Assembly: GCA_005503335.1 (NCBI GenBank)
Contig: SCMQ01000012.1
Coordinates: forward strand, 48,488-112,487
Reading direction: 5' to 3'
From: Comamonadaceae bacterium 2FH
GTDB lineage: Bacteria; Pseudomonadota; Gammaproteobacteria; Burkholderiales; Burkholderiaceae_C
DNA length: 64,000 nt
Shown one piece after another: positions 10,378 through 19,475 of this stretch. Under the pieces are notes generated by a model. The model was not told the origin of the DNA. It saw only the letters and a list, made by a program, of their open reading frames with translations, and searched no databases. Within the stretch, counting starts at the first letter, position 1. Every line of letters starts with the position of its first letter. The position numbers and the translations under genes are program-made.

Positions 10378-11790
10378 TTAGTGCGGGGCGAAGGTCACGC
10401 GCTCAGGCACCGGCTTGGGCTCGCCCAGCTTGCTCCACCAGGGCATCAGCAGGAAGAAGCCGAAGTAGAACAGCGTACCGACTTGCGACACGCGCTCGCC
10501 GATCGGCGAGGGCGGCTGCACGCCGAGGTAGCCCAGCACCAGGAACACGACCACGAACACGGCGTACAGGTACTTGTGCCAGCCCGCACGGTAGCGGATC
10601 GACTTGACCGGGCTGTGGTCCAGCCAGGGCAGGAAGAACAGGATGACGACGGCGCCACCCATCACGAGCACGCCCCAGAACTTGGCGTCGATGGCCAGCA
10701 TCAGCACCGAGGCCACCACGGCGGCGCCGACCACCACGGCCTTGAGCAGGCCGGACAGCTTGCCCTTGAGCACGCCGAAGGCAGCCGCAGCGACCACGCA
10801 GGCGATCAGCGCATACATCATCTCGCTGGTGATGGCGCGCAGCATGGAATAGAACGGCGTGAAGTACCAGACCGGCGCGATGTGCGGCGGCGTCTTCAGC
10901 GGGTCGGCCGGGATGAAGTTGTTGAACTCCAGGAAGTAGCCGCCGAACTCGGGCGCGAAGAACACGATGGCCGAGAAGGCCAGCAGGAACACGCTCACGC
11001 CGAAGATGTCGTGCACCGTGTAGAAGGGGTGGAAGGGCACGCCGTCCAGCGGCTTGCCGTTGGCATCCTTGGGCGCCTTGGGGCCTTTGATCTCGATGCC
11101 GTCGGGGTTGTTCGAGCCCACGTCGTGCAGCGCCAGCAGGTGCGCCACCACCAGGCCCAGCAGCACCAGCGGCACGGCGATCACGTGGAAGCTGAAGAAG
11201 CGGTTCAGCGTGGCGTCGCCGACCACGTAGTCGCCGCGGATCAGCAGGGCCAGGTCCGGACCGATGAAGGGGATGGCGGAGAACAGGTTGACGATCACCT
11301 GGGCGCCCCAGTAGGACATCTGGCCCCAGGGCAGCAGGTAGCCCATGAAGGCCTCGGCCATCAGGCACAGGAAGATCGCGCAGCCGAAGATCCAGACCAG
11401 CTCGCGCGGCTTGCGGTAGCTGCCGTACATCAGGCCGCGGAACATGTGCAGGTAGACCACCACGAAGAAGGCCGAGGCGCCGGTGGAGTGCATGTAGCGG
11501 ATCAGCCAGCCCCAGGGCACGTCGCGCATGATGTACTCGACCGACTCGAACGCCTTGGCCGCGTCCGGCTTGTAGTGCATCACCAGGAAGATGCCGGTGA
11601 CGATCTGGATCACCAGCACCAGCAGCGACAGCGAGCCGAAGATGTACCAGAAGTTGAAGTTCTTCGGCGCGTAGTACTCCGACATGTGGACGCGGTAGGC
11701 GTCGAAGGCGGTCGGGAAGCGGTTTTCGAGCCAGTTGGTCAGCTTGGCGCCGGCCGGGGCGTTGGGAGAGATTTCCTTGAATTCAGCCAT
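10378..11790 (-). CDS. petB: Cytochrome b (bc1 complex subunit)
   Basis: Integral membrane subunit of the bc1 complex holding both b haems and the quinol oxidation and reduction sites. It has 470 residues, a full-length fusion-type cytochrome b with about eight or nine transmembrane helices. The first haem-ligand helices are visible ([59 protein letters not shown]). The Qo-site motif normally written PEWY reads PVWY here ([17 protein letters not shown]). It starts 11 bases after petA. Confidence 0.97.
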   Translation of the reverse strand: MAEFKEISPNAPAGAKLTNWLENRFPTAFDAYRVHMSEYYAPKNFNFWYIFGSLSLLVLVIQIVTGIFLVMHYKPDAAKAFESVEYIMRDVPWGWLIRYMHSTGASAFFVVVYLHMFRGLMYGSYRKPRELVWIFGCAIFLCLMAEAFMGYLLPWGQMSYWGAQVIVNLFSAIPFIGPDLALLIRGDYVVGDATLNRFFSFHVIAVPLVLLGLVVAHLLALHDVGSNNPDGIEIKGPKAPKDANGKPLDGVPFHPFYTVHDIFGVSVFLLAFSAIVFFAPEFGGYFLEFNNFIPADPLKTPPHIAPVWYFTPFYSMLRAITSEMMYALIACVVAAAAFGVLKGKLSGLLKAVVVGAAVVASVLMLAIDAKFWGVLVMGGAVVILFFLPWLDHSPVKSIRYRAGWHKYLYAVFVVVFLVLGYLGVQPPSPIGERVSQVGTLFYFGFFLLMPWWSKLGEPKPVPERVTFAPH

Positions 11791-11801
11791 GTCCGTCGTC
11801 C

Positions 11802-12398
11802 TCAGGCCTTCTTGTCTTCACCGATCAGCAGCTTGCTCTCGGAGAGGTAGATGTGCGGAGGCACCTCGAGGTTGTCCGGCGCCGGCTTGTTCTTGAACAC
11901 GCGGCCGGCCATGTCGAAGGTCGAGCCGTGGCAGGGGCAGAGGAAGCCGCCCTGCCAGTCGTCGGGCAGCGAGGGCTGGGCGCCGGTCTGGAACTTGTCG
12001 GACGGCGAGCAGCCCAGGTGCGAGCAGATGCCGACGCCGACCCAGACCTCGGGCTTGATCGAGCGGTACTGGTTCTTGGCGTACTCGGGCGTGGGATAGG
12101 CCTTGCGGTCCGAATTCGGGTCGGCGAGCTGCGTCTCGGTCTTCTTCAGCGACTCGAGCTGCTCGGGCGTGCGCTTCATGATCCAGACCGGCTTGCCGCG
12201 CCATTCCACCGTGAGTTTCTCGCCCGGTTTCAGGCTAGAGATGTCCACTTCGACGGCGGCACCAGCCGCCTTGGCTCTCTCCGAGGGCTGGAAGGTGCTG
12301 ACGAAGGGCACGGCGGCGAAGCCGGCACCGACGGCACCCGCGCAGGTGGACGCGATCAGCCACGTCCTCTTGCTGCTGTCGACTGGGGTGTCACTCAT
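11802..12398 (-). CDS. petA: Rieske iron-sulfur subunit of cytochrome bc1
   Basis: 2Fe-2S subunit that takes electrons from quinol at the Qo site. It has 198 residues from the ATG at 12398; the longer open frame upstream is non-homologous. Cluster ligands are intact: CSHLGC and CPCHGS. The N-terminus ([20 protein letters not shown]) is a Tat-type signal anchor with Lys-Arg in place of twin Arg, as in other Rieske proteins, so TatABC encoded at 16005-17644 is the expected exporter. First gene of petABC. A TACAAT hexamer lies at 12443-12438 on the minus strand. Confidence 0.97.
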   Translation of the reverse strand: MSDTPVDSSKRTWLIASTCAGAVGAGFAAVPFVSTFQPSERAKAAGAAVEVDISSLKPGEKLTVEWRGKPVWIMKRTPEQLESLKKTETQLADPNSDRKAYPTPEYAKNQYRSIKPEVWVGVGICSHLGCSPSDKFQTGAQPSLPDDWQGGFLCPCHGSTFDMAGRVFKNKPAPDNLEVPPHIYLSESKLLIGEDKKA

Positions 12399-12437
12399 GG
12401 GGATCCTCTGGCAATGCTGTATCAGGGTCAACCAGAG

Positions 12438-12443
12438 ATTGTA
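12438..12443 (-). promoter_or_regulatory. Candidate -10 box of petABC
   Basis: TACAAT on the minus strand, 40 bases before the petA ATG. No convincing -35 hexamer was found at 16-18 bases, so only the -10 is proposed. Confidence 0.4.
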
Positions 12444-12482
12444 GCCGAGCGAAACATCCACCCCCGGCCCAGCCCCCCCGCC

Positions 12483-12510
12483 TTGACAGGGCCCTGCGGC
12501 CGGCCATACT
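12483..12510 (+). promoter_or_regulatory. Sigma-70-type promoter of mscL
   Basis: Perfect -35 TTGACA at 12483-12488, 16-base spacer, then CATACT at 12505-12510 (four of six to consensus). A GGAGG ribosome-binding site at 12531-12535 precedes the ATG at 12541. The expression signals are intact even though the reading frame is broken. Confidence 0.65.
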
Positions 12511-12540
12511 GGCCGCCTCAACAACAAGCAGGAGGGCCCC

Positions 12541-12962
12541 ATGGGGATGATGCAGGAGTTCAGGGAGTTCGCCGTCAAGGGCAATGTGATGGACCTGGCC
12601 GTCGGTGTGATCATCGGCGGAGCCTTCGGCAAGATCGTCGACTCGGTGGTCGGCGATCTGATCATGCCGGTCGTCAGCAAGATCTTCGGCGGCCTGGACT
12701 TCTCCAACTACTACCTGGGCCTGGCCGGACAGCCGCCGGGCTGCCCCTGGCGGAGGCCAAGAAGGCCGGCGCGGTGCTCGCCTACGGCAGCTTCATCACC
12801 GTGGCGCTGAACTTCGTCATCCTGGCCTTCATCATCTTCGTCATGGTCAAGCAGATGAACCGGCTCAAGAAGGAGGCACCGCCCGCCGCACCGGCGGCGC
12901 CGGCCGCCCCGCCGGAAGACATCGTGCTGCTGCGCGAGATCCGCGACAGCCTGAAGAGGTAG
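12541..12962 (+). pseudogene. mscL: mscL, large-conductance mechanosensitive channel, apparent frameshift
   Basis: MscL forms a pentameric inner-membrane pore that opens under membrane tension during osmotic downshock. Frame 1 from the ATG encodes the N-terminal helix and TM1 ([20 protein letters not shown] ... [21 protein letters not shown]) up to about base 12740. Family-like sequence then continues only in frame 3 ([20 protein letters not shown]2 [20 protein letters not shown], and the C-terminal bundle [16 protein letters not shown], stop at 12962). The total of 422 bases is one short of a multiple of three, so one base (probably a C near 12739-12741 in a GGGC-CTG context) appears lost. 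Without correction, frame 1 ends after 89 residues with no TM2. A sequencing or assembly error is a serious alternative. Confidence 0.9.
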
Positions 12963-12979
12963 GCCCGCGCGGGCGCCGC

Positions 12980-14023
12980 TCAGCGCGCCAGCCGGCGCGC
13001 CACGCGTATCGCCTCGATCAGGCTGGCGGCCTCGGCCCGACCGCTGCCGGCGATGTCGAAGGCCGTGCCATGGTCCGGGCTGGTGCGCACCAGCGGCAGG
13101 CCCAGGGTCACGTTGACACCCTTGTCCACGCCCAGGTACTTGACCGGGATCAAGCCCTGGTCGTGGTACATGGCCACCACCACGTCGAACTCGCCGGGAT
13201 GACCGGCTGCGGCACGGGCGCGCATGAAGACCGTGTCGGGCGCGAACGGGCCATGGGCGTCCACGCCTTCGGCGCGCGCGGCCGCGATGGCCGGCGCGAT
13301 GAGCTCGATCTCCTCGCGCCCGAACAGCCCGCCCTCGCCCGCGTGCGGGTTGAGCCCGGCCACGCCGATCCGGGGCGCGCGGCCGAGCGCGGCGCCCAGC
13401 GCGGCATGGGTGATGCGCAGGGTCTGCAGCACGCTGTCGAAGCTCACCGCGGCGATCGCCTCGCGCAGCGAGACATGGATGCTGACCAGCACGGTGCGCA
13501 GCTCGTCGTTGGCCAGCATCATGCGCACCGGCAGCTCGGACAGGGACTTGCCCAGGTGGCCCGCCGCCTCGGCCTGCAGCAGCTCGGTGTGGCCCGGGTA
13601 TTGCGCGTAGGGAGGGCCCGCAGCCGACAGCGCCTCCTTGTGCAGCGGCGCCGTGACCAGCGCGGCGATCTCGCCGCGCAGCGCAGCGCGCGCTGCCCAT
13701 AACACGCAGTCGCCCGCGATCCGGCCGGCCTCGGCGCTGACCTGGCCGCAGGGCACCGGCGGCCGGGCCGGCACCACCTGCAGCACCGGGATGCAGCGCG
13801 GCGGCGCGTCCCAGGCCTGGTGCGCCGCCTCGAGCTCGGCCACCGGCAGGCCGGGCGCCCCCGGCGCGGTGATGAAGCCGGCGGCGCGGCGCAGCGTGGC
13901 CAGGTCGCCGGCGACGAAGCATCCGCGCGTCGCCTCGGGCGCGTCGCGGAAGGCCTTGGCGATGATCTCCGGGCCTATGCCGGCCGCGTCGCCTAGCGTG
14001 ATCGCGATGGGTTTTGCGCTCAT
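12980..14023 (-). CDS. pdxA: 4-hydroxythreonine-4-phosphate dehydrogenase PdxA
   Basis: NAD-dependent oxidation and decarboxylation step of DXP-dependent vitamin B6 synthesis; cytoplasmic, divalent-metal dependent. It has 347 residues. Family landmarks are ITLGDAAGIGPEI at the N-terminus, TAPLHKEAL, GHTELL (metal His), GLNPHAGEGGLFG and YHDQGLIPVK. The start lies 6 bases after the stop of the Nif3-family gene, so the two form one unit. The gene faces mscL across 17 bases. Confidence 0.96.
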   Translation of the reverse strand: MSAKPIAITLGDAAGIGPEIIAKAFRDAPEATRGCFVAGDLATLRRAAGFITAPGAPGLPVAELEAAHQAWDAPPRCIPVLQVVPARPPVPCGQVSAEAGRIAGDCVLWAARAALRGEIAALVTAPLHKEALSAAGPPYAQYPGHTELLQAEAAGHLGKSLSELPVRMMLANDELRTVLVSIHVSLREAIAAVSFDSVLQTLRITHAALGAALGRAPRIGVAGLNPHAGEGGLFGREEIELIAPAIAAARAEGVDAHGPFAPDTVFMRARAAAGHPGEFDVVVAMYHDQGLIPVKYLGVDKGVNVTLGLPLVRTSPDHGTAFDIAGSGRAEAASLIEAIRVARRLAR

Positions 14024-14029
14024 GCGGCC

Positions 14030-14788
14030 TCAGGCGGGGTTGTCGATGTCGACGAACACATGGTCCAGGCCCAGCTGGGCCGCCACATGGGCCGCCAGAG
14101 CCGGCGCCCCGTAGCGCTCGCTCGCGTGGTGACCGCAGGCCAGGAAGGCCACGCCGCATTCGCGTGCGTAGTGCGCCTGCGGCTCGGAGATCTCGCCGGT
14201 GATGAAGGCGTCGGCGCCAGCCGCGATCGCGGCCTCGAAATAGCCCTGGGCCCCGCCGCTGCACCAGGCGATGCGCCGCAGGGGCTTCGCCCCGGCCTCG
14301 ACCAGGGTCACGGGCCGCCCCAGGGCCGCCTCCACATGCCGGGCCAGCGCCCGTCCATCGGCGAAGCCGCCCTCCTCGACGCGTGCGCCCAGGAAACCCA
14401 GGTCCTGCTCGCCGAAGCGGGCCTGGGCCGTGAGGCCCAGCACGCGGCCGAGCTGGGCGTTGTTGCCGAGCTCGGGATGAGCGTCGAGCGGCAGATGGTA
14501 GGCGTAGAGGCTGATGTCGTGCGCCAGCAGCAGGGCCAGGCGCTGCTTCATCCAGCCGGTGACGCGGCCCTCCTGGCCGCGCCAGAACAGGCCGTGGTGC
14601 ACCAGGATGGCGTCCGCCCCTTGGGCGACGGCGGCCTCGATCAGGGCGCGGCTGGCCGTCACGCCGGAAACCAGCTTGCGCACCTCTGTCCGGCCCTCGA
14701 CCTGCAGGCCGTTGGGCCCATAGTCGCGAAAGCGTTCGGGCTGCATCAGGGCGTCGAAGGCGGCGAGCAGGGTCTGGCGGTCGGTCAT
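14030..14788 (-). CDS. Nif3-like dinuclear metal centre hexameric protein (YbgI family)
   Basis: Member of the Nif3/YbgI family, whose biochemical role is not firmly settled; members form hexamers with a dinuclear metal site. It has 252 residues from the ATG at 14788 (MTDRQTLLAAFDALMQPERF). An alternative start 27 bases upstream lacks conservation. Metal-site motifs are LVHHGLFWRG, LYAYHLPLDAHPELGNN and, near the end, CGHHASERYG with an upstream TGEISEPQAHYA. It reads away from the DegS-like protease gene, 59 bases apart, and precedes pdxA. Confidence 0.9.
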   Translation of the reverse strand: MTDRQTLLAAFDALMQPERFRDYGPNGLQVEGRTEVRKLVSGVTASRALIEAAVAQGADAILVHHGLFWRGQEGRVTGWMKQRLALLLAHDISLYAYHLPLDAHPELGNNAQLGRVLGLTAQARFGEQDLGFLGARVEEGGFADGRALARHVEAALGRPVTLVEAGAKPLRRIAWCSGGAQGYFEAAIAAGADAFITGEISEPQAHYARECGVAFLACGHHASERYGAPALAAHVAAQLGLDHVFVDIDNPA

Positions 14789-14847
14789 GCGGGGCTTTGC
14801 AGGGCAGGCGGCCACGATTGTGGGCCAAGTTCAGGGACAATCCTGCC

Positions 14848-15984
14848 ATGAAACGTTTCTGGCTTCTCTTCTCGCAGGCCGTCACCGTGTTGCTGGCGGC
14901 GTATTTCGTGGTCGGCACGCTCAAGCCCGCATGGCTGGGCCATGGCGCAGGCGGCGGCGCGCTGGCCGTGTTCGAGGCCCCCGGCGCCAGCCCGGGCGCC
15001 GCCCCGTCAGGCGGCTTCAGCGCGGCCGCACGCAAGGCCGCGCCGGCCGTGGTCAGCATCAGCACCAGCAAGGCGGCCCGCACGCCCTACAGCAACGACC
15101 CCTGGTTCCGCTTCTTCTTCGGCGAACAGGACAGCCAGCCCCAGGTCGGCCTGGGCTCGGGCGTGATCATCAGCCCCTCGGGCTATGTGCTGACCAACAA
15201 CCACGTGGTCGAGGGCGCGGACGAGATCGAGGTGGTGCTGACCGACCGCCGCCGCGCCCAGGCCAAGATCATAGGCACCGACCCCGACACCGACCTGGCC
15301 ATCCTCAAGATCGAGCTCGACCGGCTGCCGGTCATCGTGCTGGGCAACTCCGACGCGCTGCAGGTCGGCGACCAGGTGCTGGCCATAGGCAACCCCTTCG
15401 GCGTGGGCCAGACCGTGACCAGCGGCATCGTCAGCGCCCTGGGCCGCAACCAGCTGGGCATCAACACCTTCGAGAACTTTATCCAGACCGACGCGGCCAT
15501 CAACCCCGGCAACTCGGGCGGGGCGCTGGTGGACACTCAGGGCAACCTGATGGGCATCAACACCGCGATCTACTCGCGCTCGGGCGGCAGCATGGGCATA
15601 GGCTTCGCGATCCCCGTCTCCACCGCCAAGCTGGTGCTGGAAGGCATCGTCAAGGACGGGCAGGTGCGGCGCGGCTGGATAGGCGTGGAGCCGAACGAAC
15701 TCTCGCCCGAGCTGGCCGAGACCTTCGGCGTCAAGGCCCGCGAAGGCGTGCTGATCACCGGCGTGCTGCAGAACGGCCCGGCGGCGCAGGCCGGCATCCG
15801 ACCCGGCGACGTGATCGTGCAGGTGGCGGACAAGCCGGTCACCAGCGTGTCGGAGCTGCTGTCGGCGGTGGCGGCGCTCAAGCCCGGCACCGCCACGCGC
15901 TTTCGCCTGCTGCGCCGCGACGACCAGCTGGAGCTGGCCGTGACGCCCGGGCTGCGCCCCAAGCAGCGCAACGCGCCGCGCTGA
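14848..15984 (+). CDS. DegS/AlgW-like trypsin-type periplasmic serine protease with one PDZ domain
   Basis: HtrA-family protease, probably tethered to the inner membrane and facing the periplasm for envelope quality control or stress signalling. It has 378 residues. The N-terminal helix (FWLLFSQAVTVLLAAYFVVG) is an uncleaved anchor. The trypsin-like domain has His in TNNHVVEGADE, Asp in DPDTDLAILKIE and Ser in NPGNSGGALV. A single PDZ domain follows (RRGWIGVEPNEL ... AAQAGIRPGDVIVQV). One PDZ and a size near 380 fit DegS/AlgW rather than two-PDZ DegP. The ATG at 14848 is preceded by AGGGA; an upstream in-frame start adds non-conserved residues. Confidence 0.92.
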   Translation: MKRFWLLFSQAVTVLLAAYFVVGTLKPAWLGHGAGGGALAVFEAPGASPGAAPSGGFSAAARKAAPAVVSISTSKAARTPYSNDPWFRFFFGEQDSQPQVGLGSGVIISPSGYVLTNNHVVEGADEIEVVLTDRRRAQAKIIGTDPDTDLAILKIELDRLPVIVLGNSDALQVGDQVLAIGNPFGVGQTVTSGIVSALGRNQLGINTFENFIQTDAAINPGNSGGALVDTQGNLMGINTAIYSRSGGSMGIGFAIPVSTAKLVLEGIVKDGQVRRGWIGVEPNELSPELAETFGVKAREGVLITGVLQNGPAAQAGIRPGDVIVQVADKPVTSVSELLSAVAALKPGTATRFRLLRRDDQLELAVTPGLRPKQRNAPR

Positions 15985-16004
15985 GCGCGGCAGCGGAGCG
16001 CAGA

Positions 16005-16799
16005 TCAGGGACGCGCGGCGTCGGCGTCCTGCTCGGGCGCCTGCGTGTACTTGAGGAACAGCTGGGCGGCCCAGATCCCCAGCTCGTAGAGCAGGCACAT
16101 GGGGATCGCCAGCGCCAGCTGCGACACCACGTCGGGCGGCGTGACGATGGCCGCGATGATGAACGCCAGGACCACGAAATAGCCGCGGAAGGCCCTGAGC
16201 TTCTCGACGCTGACCACGCCCAGGCGCGCCAGCACCACCACCGCGACCGGCACCTCGAAGGCCAGGCCGAAGGCCAGGAACATGGTCAGCACGAAGCTCA
16301 GGTAGGCCTCGATGTCAGGCGCTGCCGTGATGCTCTTGGGCGCGAAGCCCTGGATGAACTTGAACACCTGGCCGAACACGAAGAAGTAGCAGAACGCCAC
16401 GCCGATGAAGAACAGCACGGAGCTGGAGACCACCAGCGGCAGCACCAACCGCTTCTCGTGCGAGTACAGCCCCGGCGCGATGAAGGCCCAGAGCTGGTAG
16501 AGCACCACCGGCAGCGCGAGCAGGAAGGCCGCCATCAGCAGGATCTTGAGCGGCACCATGAAGGGCGAGATCACCGAGGTCGCGATCAGCGTCGCCCCCT
16601 TGGGCAGGTGGGCCACCAGGGGCGCGGCCAGCAGGTCGTAGAGCTCGCCCGGCCCGGGAAAGATGGCCAGCACGGCTGCCGCGACGCCGACCGCCGCCAG
16701 CGCACGGATCAGGCGGTCGCGCAGCTCGACCAGGTGCTGCACGAAGGGCTGCTCGGTGCCGGCGAGTTCGTCTTCCGGGGATTTCTGGGGGTCGGACAT
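16005..16799 (-). CDS. tatC: Twin-arginine translocase subunit TatC
   Basis: Multi-spanning membrane protein that recognises twin-arginine signals and forms the Tat core complex. It has 264 residues with six hydrophobic helices. The N-terminal FVQHLVELRDRLIRAL and the conserved FEVPV motif between helices are present. An acidic C-terminal tail follows. It is separated from tatB by 127 bases that contain a degenerate copy of a dispersed repeat. Likely Tat clients in this window are PetA and MsrP. Confidence 0.96.
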   Translation of the reverse strand: MSDPQKSPEDELAGTEQPFVQHLVELRDRLIRALAAVGVAAAVLAIFPGPGELYDLLAAPLVAHLPKGATLIATSVISPFMVPLKILLMAAFLLALPVVLYQLWAFIAPGLYSHEKRLVLPLVVSSSVLFFIGVAFCYFFVFGQVFKFIQGFAPKSITAAPDIEAYLSFVLTMFLAFGLAFEVPVAVVVLARLGVVSVEKLRAFRGYFVVLAFIIAAIVTPPDVVSQLALAIPMCLLYELGIWAAQLFLKYTQAPEQDADAARP

Positions 16800-16867
16800 G
16801 AGAAAGCTGCTGGTTCCGTGGGCCCTGAGCTTGCCGGCGGGCAGGAATTCGTGCGCGGGGGATCAGG

Positions 16868-16885
16868 CAAGCTCAGCCCGAACGG
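16868..16885 (+). repeat. Dispersed repeat B, degenerate copy
   Basis: An 18-base string CAAGCTCAGCCCGAACGG that matches 17 of 18 bases with the copy at 21844-21861, in the same window orientation. It lies in the tatB-tatC gap. I recall it as an abundant intergenic repeat in Burkholderiales. Confidence 0.65.
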
Positions 16886-16926
16886 ACTGCGAGCCCCCGT
16901 GGCGCATTAGGGTTTGTTCACAGGCC

Positions 16927-17379
16927 CTAGCTGAACTTGCTCGGCCGATAGCGCGCCACGCGCGCGGCGCCGGACAAGGCCTTGCTGCGCATGCCGTTGC
17001 GCGCCTTGTACCACTGGGGCACCGCGCCCTGCTTGAGCCGCCATTTCTTCTTGGGATGGCGGTATTCGGGGGGCGGCGGTTCCCAGGCCGAGCCCAGGCT
17101 GCCGGTGCTCTCGGACCAGGTCTTCTCGAACTCGGCCGCGCTGGTCTGGACCGACTGCTCGACGTCGCGCGCCGCATCCTCGACCGTCTCCTTCATCTTC
17201 TTGAGCTCGTCGAGCTCCATCGAGCGGTTGACCTCGGCCTTGACGTCGGCCACATAGCGCTGCGCCTTGCCCAGCAAGGTGCCCACGGTGCGCGCCACGC
17301 GCGGCAGCTTCTCGGGCCCGATCACGACGAGCGCCACGGCGCCGATCAGCGCCATCTTGGAAATGCCGAGGTCAATCAC
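16927..17379 (-). CDS. tatB: Sec-independent translocase protein TatB
   Basis: Tat receptor partner of TatC, with a single membrane helix. It has 150 residues from a GTG start ([32 protein letters not shown] is read in two parts: membrane helix and GPEKLPR hinge). A long amphipathic helix ([20 protein letters not shown]) and a basic tail follow. The start is fixed by the family's short N-terminus and lies 22 bases after tatA. Confidence 0.95.
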   Translation of the reverse strand: MIDLGISKMALIGAVALVVIGPEKLPRVARTVGTLLGKAQRYVADVKAEVNRSMELDELKKMKETVEDAARDVEQSVQTSAAEFEKTWSESTGSLGSAWEPPPPEYRHPKKKWRLKQGAVPQWYKARNGMRSKALSGAARVARYRPSKFS

Positions 17380-17401
17380 GAAGGTTCAGCCATCCGCCGG
17401 A

Positions 17402-17644
17402 TCAGGACTTGGTCTTGGCTTCGACGTCGATGGTCGTCTTCTCGGCGCCGGGCGCATTGGCGACCTGGCCGGCCGGCGGGGCCGCCTTGTCTTCGGGCGT
17501 GCTGCCGCCGTCCTTCATGCCGTCCTTGAAGCCCTTGACCGCGCCGCCGAGGTCGGAGCCGATGTTCTTGAGCTTCTTGGTGCCGAACACCATGACCACG
17601 ATCAGCAGAACGATCAGCCAGTGCCAGATGGAAAACGAACCCAT
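17402..17644 (-). CDS. tatA: Sec-independent translocase protein TatA
   Basis: Pore-forming component of the Tat system. It has 80 residues: an N-terminal helix ([18 protein letters not shown]), the [14 protein letters not shown] hinge, an amphipathic helix, and an acidic, Ala-rich tail. A strong TAGGAG ribosome-binding site precedes the ATG. A TAAAAT hexamer about 30 bases upstream could be a -10 box for a separate tat promoter, but no -35 box is evident. Confidence 0.95.
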   Translation of the reverse strand: MGSFSIWHWLIVLLIVVMVFGTKKLKNIGSDLGGAVKGFKDGMKDGGSTPEDKAAPPAGQVANAPGAEKTTIDVEAKTKS

Positions 17645-17710
17645 GGAATTCTCCTAACGAATCGCTTGGATTTTAGACCCTGTGGAATAGTTCAGCGCCG
17701 CGGGCGCCGA

Positions 17711-18067
17711 TCAACCCTTGCGCCAGGGACGGGGCCCGCCGATGACGTGCAGGTGCAGGTGATGCACCTCCTGCCCGCCCTCGTCGCCGGTGTTGACGAT
17801 CAGGCGAAAGCCCCCGTCCGGGTAGGGGTTGCAGCCCTGGGCCTGCGCCAGCTTCGGCACCAGGGTCATCATGCGGCCCATCACGCCGGCATGCTCGGGG
17901 CCGAGCTGCGCCATCGACGGCAGGTGCAGCTTGGGCACCATGAGAAAGTGCACCGGCGCCCAGGGGTGGATGTCGTTGAAGACGTAGATCTCCTCGTCCT
18001 CGTAGACCTTTTGCGAGGGGATCTGGCCCTCGATGATCTTGCAGAAAATGCAGTTGGGGTCTCGCAT
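17711..18067 (-). CDS. HIT-family (HinT-like) nucleotide-binding protein
   Basis: Histidine-triad protein, probably an adenosine 5'-phosphoramidase of the HinT type. It has 118 residues. It begins with CIFCKIIEGQIPS (CxxC pair) and carries the histidine triad in HHLHLHVIGG near the C-terminus. It lies between the patatin gene and tatA in the same direction, a position I know from other Burkholderiales his-tat clusters. The physiological substrate is not known. Confidence 0.93.
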   Translation of the reverse strand: MRDPNCIFCKIIEGQIPSQKVYEDEEIYVFNDIHPWAPVHFLMVPKLHLPSMAQLGPEHAGVMGRMMTLVPKLAQAQGCNPYPDGGFRLIVNTGDEGGQEVHHLHLHVIGGPRPWRKG

Positions 18068-18109
18068 GGGTGTCTCCGATCAACGGCCTGGGCCGCGGTG
18101 GGGTTCAGT

Positions 18110-19120
18110 TCAATAATCCTTGGCGATGTCCACGCTGGCGCGCTGGCCCACATGCTCGAGAGCGCTGGCCAGCCACTGCTGCCCGGCTTCGCGGCCGAGC
18201 GTGAACAGCTGTTTCACGAACGCCAGGTCCGAGCGCATTTTGCTCGCGGCGCCGAAGTCCGCCAGCGCAGCGCCGCCGTCGACGCGATGCAGCCTCACGT
18301 CCTTGTAGCGCCGCGGATCGAGGCGGCCCTCGGCCAGCAGGCGGCGCACGAACTCGATGGCGCGCAGCTCGGCCAGCAGGCTGGCGTTGAAGGTGACCTC
18401 GTTGACGCGCTCCAGGATCTCCTGCGCCGTGTCGGGCAGGTCGTGGTGCTCGATCGGGTTGATCTGCACCAGCAGGATGTCGGCCGTCTCGGTCTGGTAG
18501 AGCAGCGGATGCAGCGCGGGGTTGCCCGAATAGCCGCCGTCCCAGTAGCGTTCGCCGTCGATCTCCACGGCCTTGAACAGCAGCGGCAGGCAGGCCGAGG
18601 CCATGACGGCGTCCACGCTGAGGCGTCGGCCCGAGAAGATCTCGCCGCGGCCGGTGCGCACGTTGGTGGCGCAGACGAAGACCTTGGGGGTCGTGGCACG
18701 CGCCAGCAACTCGAAGTCGATCTCGCGCTCGATCAGGCTGCGCAGCGGGTTGATGCCCAGCGGGTTGGTGTCGTAGGGCGACAGCCAGTGCGCCATCAGG
18801 CCGCGCAGGGCCGCAGCGCCTGCCGGCGAGGCCGCGCCCGCCAGGCTGCCGAGTGCGCCCACGCCCTCCCACAGCCGGGCCAGCGAGGCGCGCGCGAGCT
18901 CGCGCGCAGCCACCGCATCCAGGCCCTGGTGCGCCGCCTGCGCGAAGCCATGGGCCAGGGCCACCGCATTCACGGCACCGGCGCTGGTGCCGCTCAGGCC
19001 GTCGATCTCGAGCCGGCCGTCCTCCAGCAGGGCGTCGAGCACGCCCCAGGTGAAGGCCCCATGCGAGCCGCCGCCCTGCAGGGCCAGGTTGATGCGGCGC
19101 GGCGCGGCCGGTTCAGCCAT
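18110..19120 (-). CDS. Patatin-like phospholipase (RssA-like)
   Basis: Predicted Ser-Asp dyad lipid acyl hydrolase. It has 336 residues. The oxyanion-type loop reads LQGGGSHGAF (usually GGGxRG), the nucleophile elbow is GTSAG near residue 45, and the catalytic Asp is in YWDGGYSG. There is no signal peptide, so a cytoplasmic or membrane-associated role is expected. It overlaps the end of the DUF4870 gene by 8 bases, so the two are coupled. Substrate and role are unknown. Confidence 0.9.
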   Translation of the reverse strand: MAEPAAPRRINLALQGGGSHGAFTWGVLDALLEDGRLEIDGLSGTSAGAVNAVALAHGFAQAAHQGLDAVAARELARASLARLWEGVGALGSLAGAASPAGAAALRGLMAHWLSPYDTNPLGINPLRSLIEREIDFELLARATTPKVFVCATNVRTGRGEIFSGRRLSVDAVMASACLPLLFKAVEIDGERYWDGGYSGNPALHPLLYQTETADILLVQINPIEHHDLPDTAQEILERVNEVTFNASLLAELRAIEFVRRLLAEGRLDPRRYKDVRLHRVDGGAALADFGAASKMRSDLAFVKQLFTLGREAGQQWLASALEHVGQRASVDIAKDY

Positions 19121-19475
19121 CGATGGCCTGGTCCTTGTTCATGCGCACCATGCCCTTGACGATGCGATAGAGGAACCAGATGGAGATCGCCAGCCAGGCC
19201 AGGTAGCCCGGCAGGACCAGCAGGAAGAACAGGGGGATGGTCAGCAGGTACAGCGCGCCGGCCCACAGCACGCTGCGGATGCGCCAGGCGAAATGGCTGG
19301 CCATCCAGCTGCCCTCGGCATCGGAGCGTTTCACCAGGTCGATGACCAGGGCCACGATCAGCAGGGCCGCACCGGCCTGGGCGCCGGGGATCACCGCGCC
19401 CACGGCCACGATCAGGTGCAGGACGTAGCTGACCCAGCCTATGGTCTTGAGCGAATCGAGTTCGTCTTCAGTCAT
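19113..19475 (-). CDS. DUF4870-type small membrane protein
   Basis: Hydrophobic protein of 120 residues with about three or four membrane segments ([59 protein letters not shown]). It looks like the DUF4870 family, whose function is unknown. The start overlaps the hisE stop and its stop overlaps the patatin start, so it is embedded in the his transcript. No catalytic residues are recognisable. Confidence 0.8.
   Translation of the reverse strand: MTEDELDSLKTIGWVSYVLHLIVAVGAVIPGAQAGAALLIVALVIDLVKRSDAEGSWMASHFAWRIRSVLWAGALYLLTIPLFFLLVLPGYLAWLAISIWFLYRIVKGMVRMNKDQAIDG

Noticed and set aside
12963..12974. Perfect palindrome GCCCGCGCGGGC between mscL and pdxA as a bidirectional terminator
   Set aside because: It has no loop and no T-tract on either strand; such palindromes are expected by chance at this GC content.
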